In this document: positions 46,441 through 55,042 of the stretch, one piece after another
How the letters are laid out: every line of letters begins with the position of its first letter
How positions within the stretch are numbered: the stretch's first letter is position 1
Source: Paenibacillus xylanexedens
GTDB taxonomy: Bacteria > Bacillota > Bacilli > Paenibacillales > Paenibacillaceae
NCBI RefSeq assembly: GCF_001908275.1
Contig: NZ_CP018620.1
Coordinates: 186,001 to 250,000, forward strand
Reading direction: 5' to 3'
Length of the DNA: 64,000 nt
Translations under genes and position numbers: made by a program
The notes under the pieces: generated by a model
Databases searched by the model: none
What the model saw: only the letters and a program-made list of their open reading frames with translations
What the model was told of the DNA's origin: nothing

Positions 46441-46770
46441 GTGAATGTGAACATCCAGTTCAAAAAAGGAGTATTGGAGCTGTGCGTCCTGGTATTAATT
46501 AACCGCCAGGATCGGTATGGCTACGAACTGGCTCAGGCGGTCTCCAAACATATCGAAGTTGCTGAAGGTGCACTGTATCCCTTGCTTCGCCGGCTTGTGA
46601 ATGACGGTTACTGCACCACCTATCTGCAAGAATCAACTGAAGGCCCGCCGCGCAAGTATTACCGACTATCCGATACAGGTCGCGACTACATGACGGCACT
46701 GACGACAGAATGGAATGAATTTGTGCGCAATGTCGCAAATCTGATTGAGGAAGGAATCCCCAATGAATAG
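46441..46770 (+). CDS. PadR-family transcriptional regulator, 109 aa
   Basis: A PadR-type winged helix with YGYELAQAVS, EGALYPLLRRLVNDGY and RKYYRLSDTGR, the usual wing and recognition elements, followed by a short C-terminal helix (PadR s2 type). It starts with GTG at 46441, 7 nt after AAGGAGG. Its last 8 nt overlap the next gene. PadR-HAAS-DUF4097 operons are widespread in Firmicutes and linked to envelope stress; this regulator probably represses its own operon. Confidence 0.9.
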   Translation: MNVNIQFKKGVLELCVLVLINRQDRYGYELAQAVSKHIEVAEGALYPLLRRLVNDGYCTTYLQESTEGPPRKYYRLSDTGRDYMTALTTEWNEFVRNVANLIEEGIPNE

Positions 46771-47356
46771 ACAACAATTTATGAAAGCCATGGAAATTCA
46801 TCTACGGCCGATGGAACAGCAGGAACGGGCCGAATTGCTCGCAGACTATGATCAACATTTCGAGCTTGGACTACGAGAAGGCAGGCTGGAAGAAGAGATC
46901 GCTCGGGAACTGGGACACCCGGAAGAGATCGCCAAGGAAGCACTTGGTGATCGTTATGACATTCATACACCGGGTTCAGATGCGTTCTATGCACCGACGT
47001 ATCGCGAAATGCGGTCACCTAGAAACAGCACCAGAGCCACTCGCAACTTTTTCACAGCCATCGGCCTGTTATTCCTGAATCTGATTCTTGGCATTCCTCT
47101 TGGTCTCATGATGTGGTCGGTATGGCTTGTTATTGCCAGCCTATCCTTGCTGGTATTGGCTCCTGTGGCAGCGGTTGTGGATTTCGTATTCCTAAGCCAA
47201 CTCGATAAAGCAGAGATCTTCGTTGCGATTGGCGCTTTCGGTGTCGGCATTTTGTTTGCCATCGCATCGAAGTATGTCTTTAGAGCCTTCAAAATCGTCA
47301 CTCTTCAATATATTAGATGGAATAAAAACACGATGAAAGGAGATGTTTCCGCATGA
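46763..47356 (+). CDS. HAAS/DUF1700-domain membrane protein, 197 aa
   Basis: The N-terminal ~70 residues form the HAAS domain (MEQQERAELLADYDQHF and LGHPEEIAKEAL), which binds the PadR regulator in related systems. Three to four membrane helices follow (about 95-185). It would tether or titrate the PadR protein at the membrane. The start at 46763 overlaps the padR stop by 8 nt and its end overlaps the DUF4097 gene by 4 nt, so all three are co-translated. Confidence 0.88.
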   Translation: MNRQQFMKAMEIHLRPMEQQERAELLADYDQHFELGLREGRLEEEIARELGHPEEIAKEALGDRYDIHTPGSDAFYAPTYREMRSPRNSTRATRNFFTAIGLLFLNLILGIPLGLMMWSVWLVIASLSLLVLAPVAAVVDFVFLSQLDKAEIFVAIGAFGVGILFAIASKYVFRAFKIVTLQYIRWNKNTMKGDVSA

Positions 47357-48252
47357 GTACCAAAAAATGGCTTGCGCTTGCCGTGATATGTATCGGAATA
47401 GGTTTACTTGGGACATCCATCTATGGCGTTCAGTTCGGGGATGAACGGGAGCATTATTCCAAACGATGGGATTTCAAAGAAGATGAATTACAGAACATTA
47501 TCATGAATGCTAATTTCAGTGCAGATATTGAATTTGTTGTAAGCCCGGATTCGAATGGTTATATCGAAGTGGATGGTAAATGGGACCCTACCGTTGTCAA
47601 AAGCTTCGAACAGGCCACCATATCCAACGGCACATTCCAACTGGCACAGACAGAACGTGAACGATTGCAATTTTTCACCTTGTACTGGAATGATCAAGAC
47701 TCCACAATAACCGTTGCCCTGCCTGAAGAACACCAATTAAATGAGGTTAAGCTGGACTCCTCTTCAAGTGACTGGGATCTAACGGATCTGCGTGCCAATC
47801 AGCTTGAGCTGAATAACACCTCAGGTTCCATACGTCTGGCAAACATCAAGGTACCCAATATTGAGTTGGCTCTAACTTCTGGCGACATTAACGCTTCCAT
47901 GATTAATGGAGACATGACCGTGAAACAGACATCCGGAAGTTTCACGGCAGATCAGATTGCCGGTCAAGTAAACAGTAAGATTCAATCAGGAGATATTGAG
48001 ATCACTGAATTGAATGGTGCGGCCGATGTTCAATTCACTTCGGGTAGCATTCATATTGAACAGTCCCATTCCGCCCCAATTAATGCTTCTGGAACATCAG
48101 GCGATATTTTCATTCAAGCTGCACCTGATTTTGACGGAATCTACGACGCTAAGGCTACTTCCGGAACTGTCGATGTACCTGAATCGCCAATGGTGAGCCG
48201 GGAAGTGATCAAGGCCCGTACTTCTTCTGGCAGCATCGAGATTACCAAATAG
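47353..48252 (+). CDS. DUF4097-type beta-helix membrane-anchored protein, 299 aa
   Basis: One N-terminal anchor helix (about 5-25) precedes a repetitive parallel-beta domain with recurring SGD/SGS turns (LTSGDINAS, QSGDIEIT, TSGSIHIE), typical of DUF4097/LiaG-like proteins. It is predicted outside the membrane. It is the last gene of the PadR-HAAS operon and would be the sensing or effector part. The ATG shares ATGA with the upstream stop. Confidence 0.85.
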   Translation: MSTKKWLALAVICIGIGLLGTSIYGVQFGDEREHYSKRWDFKEDELQNIIMNANFSADIEFVVSPDSNGYIEVDGKWDPTVVKSFEQATISNGTFQLAQTERERLQFFTLYWNDQDSTITVALPEEHQLNEVKLDSSSSDWDLTDLRANQLELNNTSGSIRLANIKVPNIELALTSGDINASMINGDMTVKQTSGSFTADQIAGQVNSKIQSGDIEITELNGAADVQFTSGSIHIEQSHSAPINASGTSGDIFIQAAPDFDGIYDAKATSGTVDVPESPMVSREVIKARTSSGSIEITK

Positions 48253-48330
48253 TGATGAAGCCAATTTCCGAACTGTGGGTAATAATAGTATAATTGAATG
48301 CTAGTCCATTTCTAAGGAGGAATTACCCAC

Positions 48331-49050
48331 ATGGAACTTAAAAATAAAACAGCGATCATCACAGGTGCCGGAAAAGGTATCGGCCGTGCCATCGCTGAAG
48401 CTCTTGCCAAAGAAGGAGTGCACCTCGGCCTTATTGCACGTACCGCTTCCGATCTTCAGGCTCTGCAACAGTCTCTGAGTCAAGAATACGGTGTGAAAGT
48501 AACCAGTGCTGTAGCAGATATCTCGGATCGCACGCAGGCCGAAGCCGCTGTAGCAGCCATCGAGATGGAACTCGGTGCGGTGGATATCCTTATCAATAAT
48601 GCGGGGATCGGAAAGTTCGGAACGTTCATGGAGATGGAGCCGGAAGAGTGGGAGCGCATCCTGCATGTTAACGTTATGGGTACATATTACGTTACACGCG
48701 CTGTCCTTCCGAGCATGATCAAGCAAAGTAGCGGCAGCATTATCAATATTGCTTCCACTGCAGGTGAACGCGGATTCGCTACAGGTTCGGCATACTGTGC
48801 GTCCAAGTTTGCATTGCTTGGCATGACCGAATCTCTGATGCAGGAAGTGCGCAAGTCCAACATTCGTGTAACAGCACTGACTCCAAGCACCGTTAATACG
48901 GAGCTTGCGACCAATGCCGGACTGAAAATTGGCGACGAAGATCGCATGATGCAAGCGGAAGATGTAGCTGAACTTGCACTTGCAACGCTCAAGCTGTCCG
49001 ACCGTGTCTTTGTCAAAGCAGCAGGCATCTGGACGACTAATCCGCAATAG
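48331..49050 (+). CDS. 3-ketoacyl-ACP-reductase-like SDR, 239 aa
   Basis: A classical SDR with TGAGKGIG, NNAGIG, Ser in NIASTAG and YCASK as the catalytic Tyr/Lys. It is close to FabG/YqjQ-type reductases but lies outside any fatty acid cluster, so it is probably a general ketone reductase. Nucleotide preference was not determined. AAGGAGG lies about 9 nt before the ATG. Repeat A copy 2 begins just after the stop. Confidence 0.88.
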   Translation: MELKNKTAIITGAGKGIGRAIAEALAKEGVHLGLIARTASDLQALQQSLSQEYGVKVTSAVADISDRTQAEAAVAAIEMELGAVDILINNAGIGKFGTFMEMEPEEWERILHVNVMGTYYVTRAVLPSMIKQSSGSIINIASTAGERGFATGSAYCASKFALLGMTESLMQEVRKSNIRVTALTPSTVNTELATNAGLKIGDEDRMMQAEDVAELALATLKLSDRVFVKAAGIWTTNPQ

Positions 49051-49072
49051 GCAGAGTCTCCCTCTGTCTTTT

Positions 49073-49267
49073 CTAACGAACTTCTCGCACCCTATTGTTG
49101 TCATATGCAGGAAATGAGAAACGTAACGAATCTCAGCAACGTTATTTCGCCAGAATTCTGTGGAATGTAGCCAAAATACACACACAGCAGTGAAATAAAG
49201 CGTATGAGGTTCGTTACATCTCTGCACCTACTTAAAATCATCTAATAGAGCTCACTCAGTTCGTTAG
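49073..49267. repeat. Family A four-box repeat, copy 2
   Basis: TAACGAA at 49074 and 49124; inverted TTCGTTA at 49210 and 49260. Spacings are 50, 86 and 50 bp, identical to the other copies. All four units fit TAACGAA-N12-TATT. It occupies most of the gap between convergent genes. Confidence 0.92.
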
Positions 49268-49275
49268 AAATATAA

Positions 49276-49342
49276 AAGGACGTTTCCCATTGTACATGTA
49301 TGCAGGCTCGCATGTTCATGACTTGGGAGCCGTCCTTTTTGT
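49276..49342. terminator. Bidirectional terminator
   Basis: AAAAGGACG...CCC and GGG...CGTCCTTTTT pair around a loop containing a second hairpin. It serves the convergent SDR and XRE-cupin genes. Confidence 0.8.
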
Positions 49343-49345
49343 ATT

Positions 49346-49885
49346 TTACAAATGATCCAGACCCAATTCTTTGGACACCGCAATGAGCACCACCGCAGGC
49401 TCCTCACCGATATTGGTCACTTCATGGGGCACGATTGCATTCCAGGTAAACGAATCACCCACTTCAAGAACTTCCACATCTTCGCATTGCTCCGCACGAA
49501 TCTTGCCCTGCAACACCAGATGGCTTTCCTCCCCAGCATGTTTGCTAACCCCGGTCGAAGCACCTGGCGGTAACTCCACAATGGACATACGCATTGCACC
49601 TTTGGCTGTAAGCTGCTGTACTTTGATCTGTCCGCTTCCGGCTGTCGTCTCCTTGCGCTCGTTCTTGCGTACCACATTCATCCGTTGCTCCGGTGTCAGC
49701 AGCAAATAAGGAAGTGGCACTTCCAGATAATCCGCAATACTTTCAAGCGTAGCAATGGAAGGTGACGTTTTGTTATTTTCTACGTTGCTGATAAAACCTT
49801 TGGACAAACCTGTTCCCTCACACATCTGCATGATCGTAATCTGTTTCTGTTTGCGGATCGTACGAATAGCCAAGCCAATATCCAT
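49346..49885 (-). CDS. XRE-family regulator with cupin domain, 179 aa
   Basis: An N-terminal helix-turn-helix (QKQITIMQMCEGTGLSKGFISNVENNKTSPSI region, about 14-45) is fused to a C-terminal cupin (about 105-175: HAGEESHLVLQG, EVGDSFTW, VPHEVTN). Such proteins (PuuR/SutR type) bind a small ligand in the cupin and control amine, amino acid or polyamine genes. The polyamine operon potABCD lies 6 kb away, so a link is possible but unproven. GGGAGG precedes the ATG. Confidence 0.88.
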   Translation of the reverse strand: MDIGLAIRTIRKQKQITIMQMCEGTGLSKGFISNVENNKTSPSIATLESIADYLEVPLPYLLLTPEQRMNVVRKNERKETTAGSGQIKVQQLTAKGAMRMSIVELPPGASTGVSKHAGEESHLVLQGKIRAEQCEDVEVLEVGDSFTWNAIVPHEVTNIGEEPAVVLIAVSKELGLDHL

Positions 49886-49951
49886 ATCGCGTCCCTCCCC
49901 TTCTATTGTCTATATATGACACCAGTCGTACGCGTCCCTTCTTCAAGTTAT

Positions 49952-50317
49952 CTATTCGGCGCTTGCCTCAACAAATATAATCCGGTTTCCGAACGGATCC
50001 GTCACGGTCATTTCTCTTGATTGCCAAGGCCTCTCCTCTATACCGGGTCTCGCATGTTTGTACTCTTTCTGACGAAGTGCACCATGGAATGTATCCAAGT
50101 TATCTGTTTCCACGCGCAAGGCAGCTCCAGGTGTACAATCTCCATGATGTTCGGAGAGATGAATCACGATGGAATCGAGCGAAACCTGCATATATAAGGG
50201 CATTTCTTGCTCAAATCGATGTTCCCAATCCAATTGGAAACCCAGGTATTCAAGGTAAAACTCTCTAGCTTTATTTTCATCAAATATTCTCAAAATAGGC
50301 ACGATACTCTTTAACAT
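49952..50317 (-). CDS. VOC/glyoxalase-superfamily protein, 121 aa
   Basis: One VOC module pair: N-terminal VPILRIFDENKAREFYLEYLGFQ and C-terminal VTDPFGNRIIFVE, the bleomycin-resistance/glyoxalase layout. Family members bind metals or sequester drugs or aldehydes. The ATG at 50317 fits the family N-terminus; an ATG 22 codons earlier would add a non-conserved extension. It diverges from the esterase/dioxygenase pair, which could form one aromatic or quinone detoxification locus (inference). Confidence 0.82.
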   Translation of the reverse strand: MLKSIVPILRIFDENKAREFYLEYLGFQLDWEHRFEQEMPLYMQVSLDSIVIHLSEHHGDCTPGAALRVETDNLDTFHGALRQKEYKHARPGIEERPWQSREMTVTDPFGNRIIFVEASAE

Positions 50318-50545
50318 CCTGATCACGTCCTCGGGAATAAGATATGAACCATGCGCAGCGGCATTTATTGTAGAACCATTCAAGATTTTTTATAAACAAC
50401 ATATATTCATCATACAAAAAAAGTATTGACCCTACAATGAAACCATGATAAATTTTGTTCATAAATAAGAATATTTATTTCATATTGGTGAACTTTATTG
50501 TCAGAACGATATATTTAACTCATTCCTCTTCAGGTGGTGTTTTCA

Positions 50546-51220
50546 ATGAATTCTCCTTATATACATGAAGTCCGATTACCGTCCCATTACAATGCAGATC
50601 AACGTTATCCTGTAATCTTCGCCTTACATGGTATGGGATCAGATGAGCAAGATATGCTTCGTTTGATGGAGCCTATGCAGTCTGATTTTATTATCGTCGC
50701 CATCCGTGGACCTATCGTTCAGGGTAATGGTTATGCTTATTTTCAGATTAAAAGCATTGGCAACCCCATCCGTGAATTGTATGATGCCTCCGTTCAGGGA
50801 CTGCAACAGTTGATTGTTGATCTGTCCGCCAAATATGCTATTGATCCCACGCGGCGTTATATCGCCGGATTCAGCCAGGGCGCAATTATGGCGATGACTT
50901 TATCGCTGGTGATGGGAGATGCGATTAAAGGCATTGTAGCGATGAGTGGGTATATCCCGCAATTTGTGAAAGACGAGTACAAGCTGCAACCCGATTCGGA
51001 GCTGTCTGTGTTCATCTCGCATGGAGATCAAGATCATCTATTCCCGTTACAACTGGGCGAAGATAACGCCAATTTCTTCCGTCAACACACCAATCACGTC
51101 ACATATGTACCTTACAACGGTGGACACCAGGTGACCCCCGATCTATATCAAGAATTTCAACACTGGCTTCGGACGGATGCAAATCTGACTACCGAAGACC
51201 CGAAAGGACTGAATTCATAA
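50546..51220 (+). CDS. Alpha/beta-hydrolase, carboxylesterase/phospholipase type, 224 aa
   Basis: A compact alpha/beta hydrolase: LHGMGSDEQD oxyanion strand, nucleophile Ser in GFSQG, Asp in HGDQDHLFP and His in GGHQV. It resembles the YtpA/MhqD-type esterases, the latter induced by quinones in Bacillus. It starts at ATG 50546, 8 nt after AGGTGG; an ATG four codons earlier is unlikely. Its stop overlaps the next start by 1 nt, so the two are one operon. Confidence 0.87.
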   Translation: MNSPYIHEVRLPSHYNADQRYPVIFALHGMGSDEQDMLRLMEPMQSDFIIVAIRGPIVQGNGYAYFQIKSIGNPIRELYDASVQGLQQLIVDLSAKYAIDPTRRYIAGFSQGAIMAMTLSLVMGDAIKGIVAMSGYIPQFVKDEYKLQPDSELSVFISHGDQDHLFPLQLGEDNANFFRQHTNHVTYVPYNGGHQVTPDLYQEFQHWLRTDANLTTEDPKGLNS

Positions 51221-51990
51221 TGATGCCATCTCTGTTTATTGCTCACGGTGCCCCATCACTGGCACTGGAGGAGAATGCGTACACCGAATTTTTGCAAAAA
51301 CTTGGACAGGAACTGCCAAAACCCAAAGCAATCGTATTGTTCTCTGCTCACTGGGAATCCACAACTCAGCTTGTATCCTCGGTAGCCAACTACGAGACCA
51401 TCTACGATTTCGGCGGTTTCCAGCCCGAGCTGTATCAGATCAAGTACCCGGCTCAAGGACAGGCAGAGACCACAGCCGAGGTGGAGCGTTTATTTGCAGA
51501 AGCAGGGGTTCCAGTACAGACCGATGACGTCCGTGGCCTGGATCATGGCGCTTGGGTTGTTCTACGCCTGCTCTATCCGGATGCGGATATTCCCGTAGTT
51601 GCCTTGTCCGTGAATCGCTATCTGACAGGTGAGCAGCAATATCAGGTCGGACAAGCGCTCGCTTCCTTGCGTGAGCAAGACATTCTGGTCATTGGCAGCG
51701 GAGGAACCGTCCACAATCTACGTCGATTGAACTGGGAAAGTAACGGCGTTGACCCATGGGCATCAGAGTTCGACAACTGGCTGCATGACAAGCTGGTGAG
51801 CTGGGATACGGAGTCTCTCTTCTCCTATGATAAACTGGCACCTTCAGCTCAAGCCGCCGTGCCTACGCCGGAGCATTTTGTACCGCTGTTACTCGCCATG
51901 GGTGCGGGAGATCAGAACAAACGTGCATCGCTCCTGTTTAAAGCCTATCAGTATGGCAATCTGAGCTTGTCCTGTTGGAAGTTTGAATAA
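51220..51990 (+). CDS. LigB/DODA-type extradiol dioxygenase family protein, 256 aa
   Basis: An extradiol class III fold: metal-binding HGAPS near the N-terminus, SAHWES, DHGAWV and GSGGTVHNL, matching the DODA/YgiD family that cleaves catechol rings or DOPA. Iron or zinc at the two His sites would be the cofactor. It is co-translated with the esterase (TAATG). Together with the VOC gene this could be an aromatic or quinone detoxification unit. The substrate is unknown. A second ATG lies one codon later. Confidence 0.85.
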   Translation: MMPSLFIAHGAPSLALEENAYTEFLQKLGQELPKPKAIVLFSAHWESTTQLVSSVANYETIYDFGGFQPELYQIKYPAQGQAETTAEVERLFAEAGVPVQTDDVRGLDHGAWVVLRLLYPDADIPVVALSVNRYLTGEQQYQVGQALASLREQDILVIGSGGTVHNLRRLNWESNGVDPWASEFDNWLHDKLVSWDTESLFSYDKLAPSAQAAVPTPEHFVPLLLAMGAGDQNKRASLLFKAYQYGNLSLSCWKFE

Positions 51991-52008
51991 AGAGGACTAT
52001 GTAAAACG

Positions 52009-52217
52009 AACTAAAGTATTTACACTCGCTACTCCGATGACAGAACAACCTTCCGATCGCTGTTATCCCCAGATTTTTTTATTTACTTTATATAAAGGTG
52101 AAAATTTGGTGATAAGCTTATGCTTCCGATGTAGCTTTCTTGCAGAAATCTTTTAGGCGAACACTTCGCTTCTTCAGGTTATTTCTGCCCTCTACGTTTT
52201 CGTGTAAAAGATTAGTT
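52009..52217. repeat. Family B hairpin repeat, copy 2
   Basis: It closely matches copy 1 (5413-5624): AACTAA / TTAGTT ends, TTTACAC...GACAGAAC and TTTCTGCC...GTGTAAAA arms, and the ATCCCCAGATTTTTT core. The right core arm is degenerate here (AAAATTTGGTGAT). It lies 3' of the dioxygenase gene, before a terminator. Confidence 0.85.
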
Positions 52218-52236
52218 TCATTTATAAAGTAGATAA

Positions 52237-52285
52237 ATAATAAGCGTGGGTTACAGGGATTACCCCTGTAACCCACGCTTATTTG
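52237..52285. terminator. Bidirectional terminator
   Basis: AATAAGCGTGGGTTACAGGG pairs perfectly with its complement around a 5-nt loop, ending TTATTTG. The 526-bp gap 51991-52516 is accounted for by this, repeat B copy 2 and the SUKH promoter region. Confidence 0.85.
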
Positions 52286-52516
52286 TTGTTAGGAGTGACT
52301 TTCATGATGATTGTACGTAATCGATTGGAATGGAGACAGGTGTGCTGATATGCAACAACCACCTTTGAATAATGAGACCATTGTTGCATGTAAGCAAGGA
52401 CTCCGGTTTCTTGTGTGCTTTTCCGGATTATAACTATAATATGAGGTGAAATTAGGCACAGTTTGCTCGCATATCACTCACCACATTATCTAAATAGCTC
52501 ATACGGAGGGAATTGG

Positions 52517-53113
52517 ATGCCAGAACAGCGTATATATGAATTGATGGAAGAACTGGATATGTTGCTGGAGGAGAAGGTACAGGATGAGGAAAACCGGGAG
52601 CTCTTGGAGGCATACCGCGAGTTTGAAGGCGTGACGGATGAGCAGCTCGACGCATTCGAGCGTGAACAAGGTATTCGATTACCTGCTGATTTTCGTGCGT
52701 TTTATAAACGTAAAAATGGGAGTGGTTATGGCTTTCACGTCTTGTATCCAAGCCTTGAGGAAGGACGGGAATCCGAGCCATTTTACCTGTTATCCCTGGA
52801 AAAAATTCAAAAGGAGCAGTCCACGCTGGTGGAGAACCGCATGGATGATTATTTTACCGAAGAAGAGATCCGTGAGCTTGATCCCCGAATCAAACCCTAC
52901 CTTTTTCAAAAGAAATGGATCACGTTTGGCATGCTTGGAGGTGGTTCGCTGTATCTGATGTTCGACTTTGATCCGACAGAGCAAGGAACGGTTGGGCAGA
53001 TTATTATGTACGTACATGATCCGGATTTTGTATATTATGTCGCTGGGACGTTTACGGAACTGTTGGAACAGTCCAACCGGAATTTACGTGAATTGGATGC
53101 CATTGAGTACTGA
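52517..53113 (+). CDS. SMI1/KNR4 (SUKH)-family protein, 198 aa
   Basis: A SUKH fold: the segment DEQLDAFEREQGIRLPADFRAFYKRKNGSGYG (about 42-73) is the family core, followed by IKPYLFQKKWITFG and GSLYLMFDFDPTEQG. SUKH proteins are often immunity proteins against polymorphic toxins, but no toxin gene is adjacent. It may be a housekeeping or orphan immunity gene. ATG 52517 is chosen, as GGAGGG lies about 7 nt upstream. Confidence 0.82.
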   Translation: MPEQRIYELMEELDMLLEEKVQDEENRELLEAYREFEGVTDEQLDAFEREQGIRLPADFRAFYKRKNGSGYGFHVLYPSLEEGRESEPFYLLSLEKIQKEQSTLVENRMDDYFTEEEIRELDPRIKPYLFQKKWITFGMLGGGSLYLMFDFDPTEQGTVGQIIMYVHDPDFVYYVAGTFTELLEQSNRNLRELDAIEY

Positions 53114-53256
53114 GATGCACATGATGATATGACCTTTTTTGCATAATGCTGGGATATGTCAAAGCGGTTATAATAACATTTAGTGGAAATGCACATGCTG
53201 TATAGATAAACTGCCTTTTCTACACCTAATACATTGATCTGGGAGGAACACACGAA

Positions 53257-54258
53257 GTGGCTGAACAACCGAAGTCTGAGAGCTTTATGTCTCTCGTCAA
53301 AAAAGGAAACACATCCTCCGCTGTAGCGATGGCAGGTAATGCTGTTCTTGCTGTGTGCAAAGGGGGAGCCTTCCTATTCAGTGGCAGTGGTGCCATGTTC
53401 GCTTCGGCGATGCATTCACTCGCTGATGCCATTAACCAAGGGTTTGTCTTTGTCGGAAGTGTGTTGTCCGAGAAAAAACCTACACGCCGCTTCCCGACCG
53501 GATTCGGACGGGTCATCAACATTTTCTGTATGATCGCCGTTATTGTCGTGACGATTATGGCCTATGAGACCATTCATGAGGGGATTCACCTGCTCCAGCA
53601 TCCTGTTGGTCATACCGGCGGTCTCTGGATTAACATCGGAGTGCTTGTTCTGAACATTGTTATTGACGGGGCCATCCTGATCAAAGCCATGAAGGAAATT
53701 CTAAAAGAAGCACGCGCACCCAAAGCCGCCGGATTTGCCTTGGTCCCTGCTGCCATCAAAAATGTAGGCCGTGCTGCGCCACCAACCCGTCTCGTATTCT
53801 ACGAAGATGTTGTAGCAGTACTCGGTGCGACACTCGCCTTGATCTCCGTTGTAGTCATTGCATTAACCAATTTTGCATTGCTCGATGGCATTGTGACAAC
53901 GATTATTGGATGTCTGATGATCGCTGTAGCCTTCCGTGTCGGTTACGATAATATGATCGGATTGATTGGTGTTGCGGCTCCACAGGATATTGAAGACAAA
54001 TTGTCCCAAACCATTCTGGCAGATACACATGTTGCTGACATTCAGATGATGCGTATCATTCAGGAAGGCCGTTATTATCATGTGGAAGGTCTGATTGAAC
54101 TGACCAAAGGACTCAGCCTAGCTGATGCGGATGACATCAAGTTCCGTATTCAGGAGAAACTGATGACGAACCCCGATATCGCCGACGCTGCCATCTCCAT
54201 TATTGAGGATGACGGTTTGAACAGCTGGGGCAAGAAACATTCAGATGTGGTGAAATAA
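53257..54258 (+). CDS. Cation diffusion facilitator (CDF) family transporter, 333 aa
   Basis: Six membrane helices with CDF features: AMAGNAVLAVCKGG, SGAMFASAMHSLADAINQG (the HSxxD metal site) and a later helix pair, then a C-terminal cytosolic dimer domain (about 240-320). It should export Zn, Mn or Fe using proton exchange; the metal is not decided. The start is GTG at 53257, with GGGAGG about 10 nt upstream. A terminator follows. Confidence 0.88.
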   Translation: MAEQPKSESFMSLVKKGNTSSAVAMAGNAVLAVCKGGAFLFSGSGAMFASAMHSLADAINQGFVFVGSVLSEKKPTRRFPTGFGRVINIFCMIAVIVVTIMAYETIHEGIHLLQHPVGHTGGLWINIGVLVLNIVIDGAILIKAMKEILKEARAPKAAGFALVPAAIKNVGRAAPPTRLVFYEDVVAVLGATLALISVVVIALTNFALLDGIVTTIIGCLMIAVAFRVGYDNMIGLIGVAAPQDIEDKLSQTILADTHVADIQMMRIIQEGRYYHVEGLIELTKGLSLADADDIKFRIQEKLMTNPDIADAAISIIEDDGLNSWGKKHSDVVK

Positions 54259-54288
54259 CAAGCTTCGTTTTTGATAAAAAGAATGACA

Positions 54289-54317
54289 GAACCCACTCTT
54301 CAACAGAGTGGGTTTTT
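54289..54317 (+). terminator. Terminator after the CDF gene
   Basis: AACCCACTCTT-CAAC-AGAGTGGGTTTTT, a perfect stem with a T run. Confidence 0.88.
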
Positions 54318-54369
54318 AGTATGTTCAACTACACACTCATCTACAAAGAGGTAGTTGCCCAAATACTTA

Positions 54370-54387
54370 CCTAGACTTTGGTCTAGG
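54370..54387. promoter_or_regulatory. 18-bp palindrome upstream of the 166-aa membrane protein gene
   Basis: CCTAGACTTTGGTCTAGG, a 7-4-7 dyad 124-141 bp upstream of the ATG at 54511. It looks like an operator for a dimeric regulator (MerR-like or LiaR-like spacing); the regulator is unknown. Confidence 0.45.
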
Positions 54388-54510
54388 TTCACTTTAACTC
54401 CAAAGACGGAGGATAGACTTTTCCAGTTCATGGTATGCTGTGAGTAACGAAAGTATTGCTCTACATACAACCGTTCGGAAATTGATCTTGTATTAAGAAG
54501 GAGAGATATT

Positions 54511-55011
54511 ATGGCTAAACGTACGATCCTTGCGCCTGTTCTCATTTTGCTGGGCGTGTACCTGATTCTGAACCAGGGAGGTTCACTCGGTCCGGGTACG
54601 ATCTTTGCGACCTTCTGGCCCACGTTATTCGTGATTCCACTAGGACTGTTCTTCCACTGGCTCTACTTCTCCATGATTGGCAGAGGGGTTGGACTTCTGG
54701 TTCCTGGTGGATTGCTGCTCATGGTTGGTATCGTCTGTCAGATCGCTATGCTGTTTAACAACTGGGGTACGATGTGGCCGGGCTTCATTCTGGCTGTAGC
54801 TGTTGGTTTGTTCGAATTGTACTGGTTCGGTGGTCGGAACAAATGGTTGCTGATCCCCATCAACATTCTAACGGTGATATCGCTATTGTTCTTCGCGGTG
54901 ATGTCGATTGGCACGATGCTGAGCAGTTTGAGCTTTATCCAGCCGTTTGTGGCGATTGTGTTGATTATGGGCGGGGCATGGATCATGGTAGGTCGCAAAA
55001 AGCGCATGTAG
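54511..55011 (+). CDS. Small polytopic membrane protein (LiaI/LiaF-type transmembrane region), 166 aa
   Basis: About five to six hydrophobic helices with short loops and a basic C-terminal RKKRM. The arrangement of paired helices with Gly/Pro-rich turns (GPGTIFATFWPTLFVIPLGL and TMWPGFILAVAVG) resembles DUF5668 or LiaF-N membrane modules of envelope stress proteins. No enzyme motif. AGGAG precedes the ATG by about 9 nt. It is monocistronic. A palindrome upstream may control it. Confidence 0.78.
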   Translation: MAKRTILAPVLILLGVYLILNQGGSLGPGTIFATFWPTLFVIPLGLFFHWLYFSMIGRGVGLLVPGGLLLMVGIVCQIAMLFNNWGTMWPGFILAVAVGLFELYWFGGRNKWLLIPINILTVISLLFFAVMSIGTMLSSLSFIQPFVAIVLIMGGAWIMVGRKKRM

Positions 55012-55042
55012 TGGCAATTATATAAGATAAATAATTGGGATC

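Noticed and set aside
48301..49227. 308-codon minus-strand frame across the SDR gene
   Set aside because: Antisense shadow: the plus-strand SDR has full catalytic motifs and an AAGGAGG start, and this frame has no recognisable protein features.
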